Assembly (NCBI GenBank): GCA_020205615.1
Contig: CM035152.1
Coordinates: 153,632,778 to 153,696,777 of the forward strand
Direction of reading: 5' to 3'
Source: Panax quinquefolius
Lineage: Eukaryota; Streptophyta; Magnoliopsida; Apiales; Araliaceae
DNA length: 64,000 nucleotides
A model generated the notes under the pieces. The model was not told the origin of the DNA, ran no database searches, and was given only the letters and a program-made list of their open reading frames with translations. The position numbers and the translations under genes were made by a program. Shown here in pieces: positions 22,056 to 33,252 of the stretch; the stretch's first letter is position 1; every line of letters begins with the position of its first letter.

Positions 22056-24606
22056 GGTCTCGTTTGTCGGTCTGCAAATGAGGTGATTTCTATCCCAAGA
22101 GAATTGATTGTTGATGGTCTTATGGGCTATTGTGAAGAAGAGATGGTGGAATATCTTCTCTTTTATTTTTGAGACTCTGAGGAGCCTTTGGGCGACTTGT
22201 GTTCTCATTGAATCATTGTGTAGAATCACTTGGGTAATGCGAGGATTGATCGAGAATGACGGGGAAGGAGTGGAGAAAGGCTACGTGACTTGATGACTCA
22301 TGGGATATAGCGAGCGGTTTGAAAGGAACCAAATAATTGGCATTGGGAAGCGAAATGGGGTTAATCATGTTCATTCTTTTCATGGGCTTATTTTCTTTTA
22401 GTTTAAGCGAGGTGTTAATCGATAGTCGTTGGATGAGGTGAAGGCATGTATAAACTTCAGCGGATCTTTCTTATATGCAAAAAGGAAGCGACCGATAATT
22501 AATCATGGAAGCAGCAGGACCTCTCAAAAATAAGATAAGTAAATATTTTATTTATTTATTTATATTTTTATTTTTATTTTTTGAAAAAATAAAATAAGAT
22601 TTTATTTTATTTTATTTTCAAAAAAAAAAAAAAAAAAAGGGTTAACCGACATTCAAAAAAAAAAAAATGGTTACCTCATTTTTGTATAGGGTTGACCAAA
22701 AAAAAAAAAAAAATAAAATAAAAATAAATTGGACTAAGGGTTCGGCCGACGAACTTTGGCGTGAATAGAAAGGGACTATGGCTATCATGCATAATCAAAT
22801 GATTTTAGTTTATTTCATATGATTTTATGATTTTGATTTGTTTTAAAAAAAAAAAATCTCTTTTCAAATTAAGAAAGATTTGATTTGATTTTCCAAAATA
22901 AAGAAAGATTTAATTTCAAAAATAAAATTAAGATTTGATTTTATAAAATTAAGATTTGATTTTATTTTGGAAATAAAAATAATATTTGATTTGATAAAAG
23001 GAAAGACTTGGTGTATCGAGATAAAAAAAAATTATTAGGAAGATTATTGCATATATATATATATAGGAGTAAGATCCTATGGGTTTTAATTATAAATGTA
23101 TCATATGACATGATTATTACTTTTACAAAAGTCGATCAATTATGCATACATATAGATTATAAAACAATATTTTATATATTAGCTCCATTGAGCCTTTGAG
23201 CATGTACTATATATCTTTAGGGAATTACTATATAAAGTTTGTTGTATCATCTTATCTGAGTCTTACTCGAATTAATTATTAATAAGAATGTGTTGAATTT
23301 GATAAAAAAAAAAAAAAAAAAAAAAATGAATTGCTAATAAAGTTCTCCCGAGATTAGCGATTCTTGAAAATATATATGAGCGAGGGAATATTTTATGGGG
23401 TCTTACAATTTGGAAATTATGTGGGTAATTGTGATAAATATAAGGTAATTAACTAGACAATTAATTAGGCGTTCTTTGAATTTACGCCTTGAATCATAAC
23501 TAGAAATTATATGCATGGGATATAGGATTTGTCATTTGTATATCCATTTTATAAATTGAGGAAAAGAGGTTGTTTATCATTTACGGTGACCCAAGCATCA
23601 TACCATTATTACAGAGTCCTTCCCATAATATTACTTATGGAAAGTTAGAATTATAGCCAATCAAAAGATGCCTTGATTGATCATTTTAGTATCGACTTGC
23701 GAAACTTTTATTTCATTTTATATGGAAATATTTTGCAATGACCAATCACGTTTCACAAGGAATTCTGTCAAAGCTAAAATAATGATTTGGTTTTGAAAAT
23801 GAAGCTCGCGTTCACGGGAAGAATTAGCGCTCATTTTCACTTTGAATTGTAAATGTGTTGATTTTTAAACATCGATTCTTCATGATTGTTTCATTTGTTT
23901 ATCTTCCCGAAGCTTCACGACCACTATTACTCTGCAATTGCTTCTTTTTTCCCTTTAGTTTTTTTTTTTTTCCGTCTTCTTTCTCTAAAATACATGTCCG
24001 TAAAAATCAATTGCTAATTTGCTATACTTGTCTAGTGGAATCAATTCTGTCGATCCCCATAAATGACTCTGCGGTATCACCAATTAAGGGAAGAGATCTT
24101 GCGTTTAAAAAAATAATAATAATATTATTATTTTATCAAATTAAATTATTCTTATTTAAAAAAAAATATTTCTCGATTTTCAAAAAATATTTTAAATAAA
24201 ATAATTTCTTCTAATTTTATTTTATAAGTATATAAATAAAAATAATTTGATTTTGTTTCCAAAATAATAGGAATGATTTGATTTTCTATAAAGAAGGATT
24301 TGATCTTATTTACAAATCAAAATAAGATTTGATTTTATTTGACAAATATATAATTTATTTTGATTTAGTTTGATATATGTATATATATACATATAAAAAT
24401 TAATTAGGGAAACAAATATTATGCAAGGTTTGGAAAGATTTGATAGAGGATTTCCAAAGATATATTGGAGAAGCTCCATAGGTTCGTCTCCTATGATTTT
24501 ACATTTTTCGGGACTTGCAAGATCGAGCATTTTCAAAAAATTGAAGCGGTATTCACGAGTTAAAGTATTTTGCACGATCGTCACTCCAGGGCCGCGACTC
24601 TCATGC
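21751..24606. other. AT-rich tail of the Ogre-like element
   Basis: Contains (TA)n at 22012-22054, poly-A runs near 22618-22710 and 23300-23326, and repeated aagatttgattttat phrases (22860-23000 and 24240-24370). No gene or RNA is recognised. Confidence 0.5.
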
Positions 24607-24608
24607 CT

Positions 24609-24619
24609 GAGGGGGCAAA
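24609..24619 (+). other. Polypurine tract of the Ogre-like element
   Basis: gagggggcaaa lies immediately before the tgtgggccc start of the right LTR, the expected place for the plus-strand primer. Confidence 0.7.
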
Positions 24620-25229
24620 TGTGGGCCCAAGTGCAAATTAGGGTTCATTGACCTAATTGAATTAAATGCACAAATTAAGGTTAAGTATTATGATTAAATG
24701 GAAAGGCGGAAGAGCCGAAAATAAAAAGCGAATCTGAGAGAATCTTTCCGTGTCCGTGAAGAAGCGCGTGGAGGTGACTCATTTGGGAATTGATTGAGGG
24801 ATTGGATTGGTGGCTAGAAGGCGGGGAGACGATCTGGGCATTACTTTGATGACTAAGGGTAAATTTGGAATTTCTCAGGGGGCATGTGCTTATCACATGA
24901 CCACTCTCAAAAAAACCCTATAAATATCTCTTCCACTCCATTGGGAAGGGACTTCTCTGGAGGCCCGAAGACTTGGACTCTTGGAAGATCAAAGGGACCC
25001 TTTTGGTGACTTAAACTTAAAGGCTTGGAGATTCCACTAAAAGCACCAAAAGGGTTTGGACATTCTCTCGACTTGAAGGACTCGAAGGCTCTTGGAATCC
25101 TGTTACCTAACACGGTTCCGGAGGGAGTTCTAGCGTCGTTGGAGTTATTACGCGTTCTCCCCTCTTCATCGTCGTTAGATGTTCGTGTCGTCCTAACTGT
25201 TCGTTCCTTGCCTCTCTTCTGATCAATCA
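24620..25229 (+). repeat. 3' LTR of the Ogre-like element, truncated
   Basis: Begins tgtgggcccaagtgcaaatta and follows 16478-17036, with an extra cctcttcatcg-type segment near 25150. It stops at gatcaatca (25221-25229). The 5' LTR runs about 80 bp further from the same word. Confidence 0.85.
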
Positions 25230-25535
25230 TGTGTTGGACACAAATATTGGTAACTTACCATATTTAGGAAACCTAATCCGACTCGAAAAAGGATTCTAAG
25301 GTGATGGGAGTACTATAAATACAAGGCCTAGGGTACAATTATGAGGTAATACCTACTTTTGAGCACTAAACACTTAGCCTCCATTGTTAAACCTTGTGAA
25401 CGGCATGTACTTATTCTCACACCGGAGCTATCCCCTACAGGACAAGCCGCTGCTTCCATGTGTGATCTGTTATTGTCTGGTGTTCTAATGCGTGGATTTT
25501 GTGATTGGACGCGCCGACGAAACTTGGCGTTAACA
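25230..25535 (+). repeat. 5' LTR of the Tat element
   Basis: tgtgttggacac at the start, gttaaca at the end, and a TATA-like ctataaatac at about 25312. It is 306 bp and nearly identical in plan to 45207-45509. Confidence 0.92.
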
Positions 25536-25553
25536 TTGGCGCTAGAAGGAGGG
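25536..25553 (+). other. Primer-binding site of the Tat element
   Basis: ttggcgctagaaggaggg, identical to that at 4428-4445. Confidence 0.85.
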
Positions 25554-25599
25554 AGTTTAGTGTTCTTACAATCACAACCATCTTTTCCGGCAGCAGGCT

Positions 25600-27255
25600 A
25601 TGGCGAGCAGGGAAAACAGTGCCTCTAACTAGGAGAAGGCAAAGACCCACCAAACTACACTGGTGAGGGGGTCAGTGAAGGATAAATTGGGCTCTCGAGT
25701 CCAAGGGGATCAGGAGGAACTGGTCGCGTCCCTCCGACGGAAACTCTTCCATGACAGCCAGCACACTCTGAATCAAGATAGTTGTGCCGATGAAAACAAC
25801 TCTCGGGTACTGGAGGTGCGAGGAAAGGATCGAAGGGAAGGCAGCCGCGACCAACAAGAGTTCATCTTGCAGAAGAAGATGCAACAGAATAAAGATGCCA
25901 TGATGGCCCTGCGCCTTTAGCAGGAAGAATTCGAACAACAAATGGCGAAGATGGCCGGAGAATAGGAGGCGTAGGCATCGGAGCCTATCCCGATCACCTC
26001 GACGGGGAGAGGGAGAAAGAGAAAGGAGCAGGCATCGAAGCCGCTCGCGGGATGGCCGAAGCAGAAGGAGGAGCCGTTTGGCAGAATGAATATCAGAGCA
26101 TCTAGGCAGATCAGGACATAGGAGGAGGGGCGCAACTCCTGAATATGGGAGGGACAGACCCCAATCATCCCCTCGTAAGGAGGAGTCCGACCCCCTCGCT
26201 CGAAGGGTGGCTAAACTGGAAAAACTGTTGTTGGCAAAGAACTCGAGGGGAACGCCTTCGACTTGTATAGGGTCGCCCTTCTCACCGGAAATCAATCATG
26301 TGACAGTCGACCCTAAAAAGAAGATGCCCCCGATGGAGACATATGACGGGCTGGGGGACCCTTATGACCATTCGGACGGGTACGATAGGTTGATGACCTA
26401 CTATGGGCATTCGGACATCGCTAAATGCCACATGTTTGCAACGACCCTAAAGAAGAGTGCCCAAGAATGGATGGGGACTTTACCGACTGGATCAATCAAT
26501 TCCTGGAGCGATCTTCGGGAGAAGTTTCATGCCCGGTTCGGAAGCAACCGAAGAAGAGGAAAGATCACAGCATCCCTCATATAGGTTCGGCAGAAATCTT
26601 ATGAGAGCCTGGGCCAGTACGTCAAGAGGTTTCGCGAGGCTGTGGGGTCGATAGCAGAGTTAAAATCTCCATAAGCCCTGGGTTTCTTCACGACCGGGTT
26701 GGATATTGGGAAATCAAAAAAACTGATGAAGGATTTGGTGATCAATCCCCCGATGGACTTGACCGAAGCCTTCCATTGGGCTGAAGGGTTTATTGTGATA
26801 GAGGAAGCTATGGGGAATTTCAGACCGCACTCCCAATCATACGAGAAGCCCAAAGATCGGGATAAGCAAAATTATCAGTGGACGGATAATCAGGGGAGAT
26901 CTGACAGCTATGGGAAGAAAGGTAACAATGGTAGCGGATCAGGGAGTGGTCGACCACCTTTCCCGAATAGAAACGTCAACAAAGTTTACATCGCACTTAA
27001 CACTAACCGGGCAAAAATACTAGAGGAGATGCAGAATAAACCCTTTTTCGAGCCATGCTCGAATCAACCGAAGCCTGGCAAGAGAGGCCGGAATAAATAC
27101 TGCGAGTACCATCAATGTCGTGGACATACAATGGAGATGTGTAATGATCTAAAGGATTTGATTTAGAAAAATGTTCAGAATGGGAAACTGGTGCAGTATG
27201 TGGTCGGTTGGAAAGGTTCATAGGCACTCCAGGAGGAAAATAGAGGGGTCGACTG
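25600..27255 (+). pseudogene. Tat gag polyprotein, broken
   Basis: The likely start is ATG at 25600. A charged, glutamine-rich N-terminal half is cut by tag at 25630 and 25918 and by a frameshift near 25980. The gag core is open at 26207-26584 (PMETYDGLGDPYDH, AQEWMGTLP, SDLREKFHARFGS) and, in another frame, at 26699-27166. It ends in a Tat-style zinc motif, CEYHQCRGHTMEMCNDL, rather than a standard CCHC knuckle. A tag at 27164 closes it where a glutamine is expected. Gag would package the element RNA in cytoplasmic particles; this copy cannot encode it in one piece. Long minus-strand frames opposite it (25672-26295, 27003-27440) are shadows. Confidence 0.88.
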
Positions 27256-27373
27256 AACACAACAAAGAAACCGCATCTACGTACCCCGGCAGGAGTGATT
27301 GATGTAATTTCAAGGTGAATTCGGTAGGGCGGTAACCCAAGGAAGGAAGAGGAGTGGACATCTTGAGGCTGTA

Positions 27374-27905
27374 TTGTCAGTTGCAAGTTCATCGCCCAGA
27401 AAGGATAGGGCCTACTCAGGAGTTTCCATCTCGTTCTCATATGAAGATTACCCTACCGATCACATCGAACCACATGATGGGGCGTTGGTGATAACGGCAC
27501 AGGTCGGGCCAGTGGATATGAAAAGGATGATGATCGATAACGGGTCCTCAGTCGATATACTGTACACGCACGCCTATCAGAGGATGGATTTAGAAGGAAA
27601 AAAGATAGAGTTAGGAGTAGAGGGTCCATTGTATGGGTTCAGTGGCGTCCCGGTGCACGTTTCGAGCACCATTGAGTTACCTATAGGGTTCAGCACAGCC
27701 CCTCAGCAGGCAGAAGTTCTGGTCAGGTTTTTTGTGGTACAGGTGGACTAGGCATATAACGCTATTTTGGGAAGGCCGACGCTAGCAGCACTACAAGTAG
27801 TAACATTCATACCATACTTTAAAATCAAGTTTCCGACACCGAACGAGATTGGGGAGGTAAAAGGCGATCTTGACATTGCCTGAAGGTGCTATCGGAATAC
27901 CTTGA
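27374..27905 (+). pseudogene. Tat aspartic protease, broken
   Basis: VSISFSYEDYPTDHIEPHDG leads into MMIDNGSSVDILY, with the D-N-G-S-S active-site variant usual in Tat elements. It continues YGFSGVPV and, after a tag at 27749, AYNAILGRPTLAALQ, the conserved C-terminal protease signature. The closing FPTPNEIGEVKGD is also typical. The enzyme would cut the polyprotein during particle maturation. The frame ends shortly before the solo LTR insertion at 27944, which separates it from RT. Confidence 0.9.
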
Positions 27906-27943
27906 TTTCTTCAGGGATCGGAGTCGACAAATGTAAAATAGAT

Positions 27944-30369
27944 TGTGAGACCCTCAGTTTTATCAATAAAGATTTAAATTTTGTTTAAATAATTTTAATA
28001 TTATGGTGTGAATTTGAGATAATATTATAGTTGTGGGTAGTATTTATAAATTTTGCAAAGTATGCAAGTGGTTATATTATATTCGATTGGTGGGAATATT
28101 CGATTTAGCGGGAATATTCGTGACAACTACCAAATCATTGGTGGACCCTATTAATGTAATTATTGTCGGATTGAGAAAACGACAAAAATATTTTATTGAA
28201 ATAACGGCGGATGTTTTACCGCTGATATCTTTGTTGAACTACTCGGTAGTAAAAGAAATGCGAATACGTGTGGTTGCATAAGAAGATTACGGTATTGATT
28301 ATTGATGCTTATGTGAGAAGTCACTCGGTTTGATTCCATTATTGTCGATTAATAATATGAATTATTATAATGATAATGACGTTTTGTTTTATTCAGATTA
28401 TTAACGTAATAAAACGAAACATCTTTTATATAAAATGTATACTTTATTAAAGTTATTCTATAAATAGAATATATTATATTTTATTATGCATAGTGTTGCA
28501 TAGTGTTTTTGCATAGTGTTGCATAGTGTTTGCATAGTAAAATGTTTTTATATAAATAGAATATATTATATTTTATTTAAAAGATTTTGCTTTAAATATG
28601 GATGAGTCGATTAAAGTAAATCAATCTGGACCGCTTCATGGATTAATTACTATGCATTCTATTTTCCTATAAATAAAGCTCATTCCTTCATTATTTTCTT
28701 ACGAATTCAATTTGAAACTCTAGAGAGAGAAATTATAGAGAGAAGCTATAGAGAAAAATCTATAGAGAGAAAGAAGAAAAGTATTCGCTACTTTCACTTT
28801 TCCAATATTCAGTTCTTCTAAGGTAAGGGGGTATTATTTGTTGTACTGTAAGTAAAGTGTTATTCTTTCTTATTCATGAAGAGAACTTCATTATTCCATT
28901 CATTATTATTACATTGGAATAACTCAGTAAAAGTGGTATACCCCCTATACATAACTTTGTATATGCAGATACCCTATACTTGGTGAAATCCTTATGTTAT
29001 TCCATTCTTATTTATTCTCATTGGAATAACTCAGTATCTGTGAATCCCCTATACTTGGTGATCTTCTTACATTATTCCATTCTTTATTATTCATTGGAAT
29101 ATCACATGCATGTGTTTTACACCTACACAGTTCCATTGTTTATTATTCCGCATTTATTATTCTCATTGGAATATCCTCGTCGTGTGTTTTACACCGGACA
29201 CGGTTCCATTGTTTATTATTCAAAGATTTATTATTACATTTGGATCATCCAATTGGTGTGAATTTCACGACTTGGTTCCGTTATTATTTTATTGAATAAC
29301 TTTGCCTATGCAAGTACCGCATGCATACGGTGATTTCTTTTGTTATTCCATTCTTTATTATACCCATTTGGTTAAAACTTTGACTTCTATACTCCATGAA
29401 ATTAGTAGAATATCCTTGATATTTCAAGCGTTTCATCCAATATCTTTTCATGGAAATATTCTTCCGATCATTCTTGAATTTTACTCTACAAAAAACAAAG
29501 ATATCTTGTTGACAATTTGGGCGTTATTAATTCTGGATAAAATAATTCTTGAACATGTTTTATTGAATTATTATGTCATTGTCATCATCCTCATGATATA
29601 TTATGTTATCTTTGGCTTACGTGCATAGATGAACTTAGTATGATTATGACCGAGGGATCATTCGGTATAATCATGGCTTGTTATAAATTATGTGATAAAA
29701 GTCCTCGGTGGGCTTGTGTAATGCGGTGATGGATAGTTTTTGGTATGATTATGACCGGGGTGATTCTTAAGATAGTCATGACCATTGATAATTTGATGAA
29801 AATCCTTGGCCGTAGTGCGTGGATGATTAGATATTGTGGTTTATTCATTAAACCGAGTCTTAATGATAAAAATTTATGAAAACCTTTTAAAACCTAAAAG
29901 ATAGTAGACTTTATTTTCTACTTGACTCTTTTAATGGATTGCATATTCATTGCAGCTTAAACCGGTTGTCTATTGTATTTTATCGCTTTAACATCGTTAA
30001 AGGCTAATGATAATTTATTCTGCATTATCTTAGTCATAATATTTCTTCTTTAGGGCTAGTTGAGCTCACCCTTTTCTCTCACCGTTCTCTTGAAATGAGA
30101 ACATAGGCCGAGACGAGTCGGGGAACGGAGTAATGGTCCGAGGATAGCATTAGTAGTCCTCACTATTACGTGAAATAGTGTGATAATAGTTGTAATGAGG
30201 ACTCCTTTTGAGTTTGTATAATATCTAGTAGACAATATTTGTATTCAAACTCACGCTTTATGTCGTATTGTACACACACGCTTATATTAGTAAGTTGTAT
30301 TTGAATTTATGTACCATGTAAGTGGCGACCCAAGATGGGTGACGTATACCTAATTTTGGGGGCGTCACA
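27944..30369 (+). repeat. Solo LTR of the chromovirus family, in Tat pol
   Basis: 2426 bp beginning tgtgagaccc and ending ggggcgtcaca. The 5-bp duplication tagat lies on both sides (27939-27943 and 30370-30374). It matches the inverted LTRs at 53317-56040 and 61414-64000. No internal retrotransposon sequence remains, so two LTRs recombined after insertion. Small open frames inside (28033, 29110, 29302) carry no recognised domain. Confidence 0.95.
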
Positions 30370-30375
30370 TAGATA

Positions 30376-31980
30376 ATGGCCATTGAAATAAAGCCATTCA
30401 CTGAGAGCAGTACCGAACCAATGGCCCTACCCGCTGAGAAGACTGAAGATGTAGAGTTAATCCCCGGTAACACAGAAAAATTGATCAAAATTGGGGCAAG
30501 ATTAACAGAACCACTGCGGACAGGACTGGTGGACTTGCTTCGGGTGTATGCCGATATCTTTTCTTGGGAGCCTAGCGATATGCCAGGGGTAACTGAGTCG
30601 GTAGTGCTACATATGCTGCATATAGACCCGAAGAGAAAACCAGTGATACAAAAAAGAAGGATCTTTTCTCCGGAAAGGCAGAGGATCATAGATGAGGAGA
30701 TCACTAAACTGCTGGAGGCAGGATTCATTTTCGAGATTGACTACCCCAAACGACATCCATACGGAATGTTGAGCTTCATGGATGCTTTCTCGGGATACCA
30801 CCAGAGTTCGATGAATAAGGAAGACATCCCGAAGACAAGCTTCATCATACATTGGGCCATATATGCTTATTGGAAGATGACTTTTGGATTACTCAACGCT
30901 GGGGCAACTTACTAACAAATGATGAACTTCGTGTTCAGAAAGCAGCTGGGCTGAAGCATGGAGGTATACGTGGACGACATGATTATGAAAAGTATGTCAG
31001 TCCGGGATCATTTGGAGGACCTAGAAGGCTGCTTCGAGACAGTGAGAAGACACAAGTTGAGACTGAACCCGACCAAGTGCATCTTCGGTTTAGGGTCAGG
31101 GAAGTTTTTGGGTTACCTGGTCAGTAAGAGGGGCATCGAGGCAAACCCGGAAAAAATTCAAGCAATCTTAGACACGAGATCTCCGAAAATAGATAAAGAT
31201 GTCCAGAAGTTGACGGGCCGGATAGCTGCCCTTCGGATATTTGTGTCAAAATCAGCTGAGAGGTGCTTACCCTTCTTTGACACTCTCAAGGGGCCAAAGA
31301 ACGAGAAGACTTATCAATGGACATCAGAATGCGAAGACGTGTTCCAAGGGATCAAAAAATATTTGTCTTCGGCACCGTTATTGATGAAACCGATTCCTTC
31401 AGAACCTTTATACTTATTGATGAAACCGTTATTTGTCTTCGGGACTCAGACAAGGTATCCGAACCTGGAGAAATTCGCGTATGCCTTGATCATTACAAGC
31501 AGGAAACTTCAACACTATTTCCAGGGTCGGGTGATGGTGTTATATACGGATCAGCCATTAACGAAAGTATTGCACAAGCCAGAAGTGTCGGGCCAGCTAG
31601 CAGCATGGGCGATGGAGTTAACGCAATTTGCTATAGAATATCATCCCTGGACGACAATCAAGGGTCAGGCATTGGCAGACTTCATAGTGGAATATTCTTT
31701 TACGGAATTGGATGTGAGTACGGTTTCCGAAGCTCAACAGGGACAGACCTCGTGGACTTTGTACGTGGATGGGTCATCGACTTCGAACGTCAGTGGTGCA
31801 AGAGTCATTCTAACAAGTCTCGAAGGCTTCAAAGTCCAACAGGCGATTCGATTTCAGTTCAAGGCCATAAACAATGAAGCGGAATACGAGGCTATACTAG
31901 CCGGACTTCGGTTGGCCAGAAGCTTCGAAGTTCAGAGGATAGTTATCTATAGTGATTCACAGTTGGTAGTTAAGCAGTTA
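30376..31980 (+). pseudogene. Tat reverse transcriptase and two RNase H domains
   Basis: One frame runs through this region apart from taa at 30913 and tga at 30952. RT motifs: VIQKRRIFSPERQRIIDEEI, LSFMDAFSGYHQ, MTFGLLNAGATY and the catalytic MEVYVDDMI. Compared with the family, about 50 residues are missing between HPYG and MLSFMD (30764/30765), including the block that normally precedes the first catalytic Asp. RNase H follows (QWTSECEDVFQGIK to TDQPLTKVLH), lacking its central DASD part. A second archaeal-type RNase H reads WTLYVDGSSTSNVSG, NNEAEYEAILAGLRLA and IYSDSQLVVKQL, then stops short. The dual RNase H marks the Tat lineage. Losses are in-frame deletions plus C-to-T type stops. Confidence 0.92.
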
Positions 31981-32816
31981 TTGACATCTTGGGCCCACTG
32001 TCGAAGGCCAAGGGATAAGTCAGTTTCATGATCATTGCTATCGACTATATGACGAAGTGGGTCGAAGCTAAGCCTCTGCAGAAGATCACAGAACAAGAAT
32101 GCCTAAAGTTTTTCAAAGAAGGGGTTGTTTACCGCTTCGGCATCCCGATGATAGTGGTTTTCGATAATGGCAAACAGTTTATGGGGTCAAAGTTTGAAGG
32201 CTTTCTGAAAGAGTTGGGAATTCAGCATCGCAAGACCTCAGTCGCTCATCCCCAATCGAATGGTCAGGTGGAAGTGACCAATCGAACCCTGCTCAACGGG
32301 ATTAAAAGGCGCCTAGACGAGCTAAAGGGCCGGTGGCCAGAAGAGCTGCTCAGTGTTTTGTGGGCTTAAAGGACTACACCGAGAACGACCACGGGTGATT
32401 TGCCATTCAGATTGGCGTATGGGACGGATGCACTCATACCAGTGGAGATCGGATCTCCTACCCTTCGGGTCAGTCAGTATAAGGAGTTGTACAATGATGA
32501 GGGCTTGAAAACAAATTTGGATCTTCTTGAAGAAGTTCGGGATTCAGCTCTGATAAGGTTAGAAATCTACCAGCAGAGAACAGCCCGACACTATAATCAG
32601 AAGGTGAAGCGGAGGAGGTTTGAAGTGGGTGATTTGGTCCTCCGAGAGTCGGAGGCATCAACCCCTCAAAACACCAGCAAACTGATGCCTAACTGGGAGG
32701 GACCTTATGAGGTGGTAGAGGTGCCGAAGCCAGGTACATACCGGCTTTGGGCAATGGATGGTTCGGAAGTAAAGAATACATGGCATGCTGGAAGACTTAG
32801 AAAATTTTTCCAGTAA
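31977..32816 (+). pseudogene. Tat integrase, core and C-terminal part
   Basis: The frame resumes at about 31983 with DILGP, crosses taa at 32016 and gives the catalytic core AIDYMTKWVEAKPL, FDNGKQF and HPQSNGQVEVTNRTL, so the D, D and E residues are all present. A taa at 32367 replaces the Tyr expected in WA-RTTPRT. The C-terminal part runs PFRLAYGTDALIPVEI to WEGPYEVVEVPKPGTYRL and ends HAGRLRKFFQ with taa at 32814. The N-terminal zinc-binding domain is absent, deleted together with the end of the second RNase H. Integrase would insert element cDNA into the chromosome. Confidence 0.92.
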
Positions 32817-32929
32817 TAATTATGTCATTCTTTTCTTTATCCATGTAACCGTTTCAATCTTAAATGAAATAAATGAAAGTTTTCTTCGGAGATGTTTAAC
32901 TTTATCCATATTCATATGACTTTTGGTAC

Positions 32930-33130
32930 TCGATCAGATAAACATCGGGCTTAAACCGATCAGAACGTCGAAGACGGCATAATTGATCGATAAAAAGTCG
33001 CGGGTATAAATGATCGAGAAAACAATAAATTTTTTAATCAGACAAACTTCGGGCACAATCCGATCAGAAGGTTCGAGAAGACATAACTGACCGAGATAAG
33101 TCACGTGTATAACTGATCGCAAAAATTTAC
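32930..33130. repeat. Tandem duplication between integrase and antisense gene
   Basis: Two units of about 100 bp share cgatcaga, aacttcgggc-aa-ccgatcagaa, cgaagac-gcataa-tga-cga and gtataa-tgatcg. They separate the convergent 3' ends of the sense and antisense genes. Confidence 0.7.
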
Positions 33131-33252
33131 AAACAAAAACTTTTCGTATTTCATATCTTCAAATTTTTACAAACCCCGATCGTATAAGATTCGGGCAAAG
33201 TAAAAATAAAGAAGGAAAACAAAAGTTACAAAATTTGAAGTCCTAAAAGAAG

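Larger units (their letters stand above)
16478..25229 (+). mobile_element. Ogre/Tat-like LTR element without recognisable pol
   Basis: The left LTR (about 16478-17117) and a truncated right LTR (24620-25229) are in the same orientation. An Ogre-type primer-binding site follows the left LTR and a polypurine tract precedes the right one. The internal 7.5 kb has tandem arrays, AT-rich blocks and broken frames, with none of the expected protease, RT, RNase H or integrase motifs. It is best described as a large non-autonomous derivative. Its right LTR lacks the last 80 bp or so because another Tat element begins there. Confidence 0.72.

Noticed and set aside
25672..26295. 207-residue minus-strand open frame
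   Set aside because: Lies opposite the Tat gag, whose plus-strand motifs are recognisable; composition is that of an antisense shadow.
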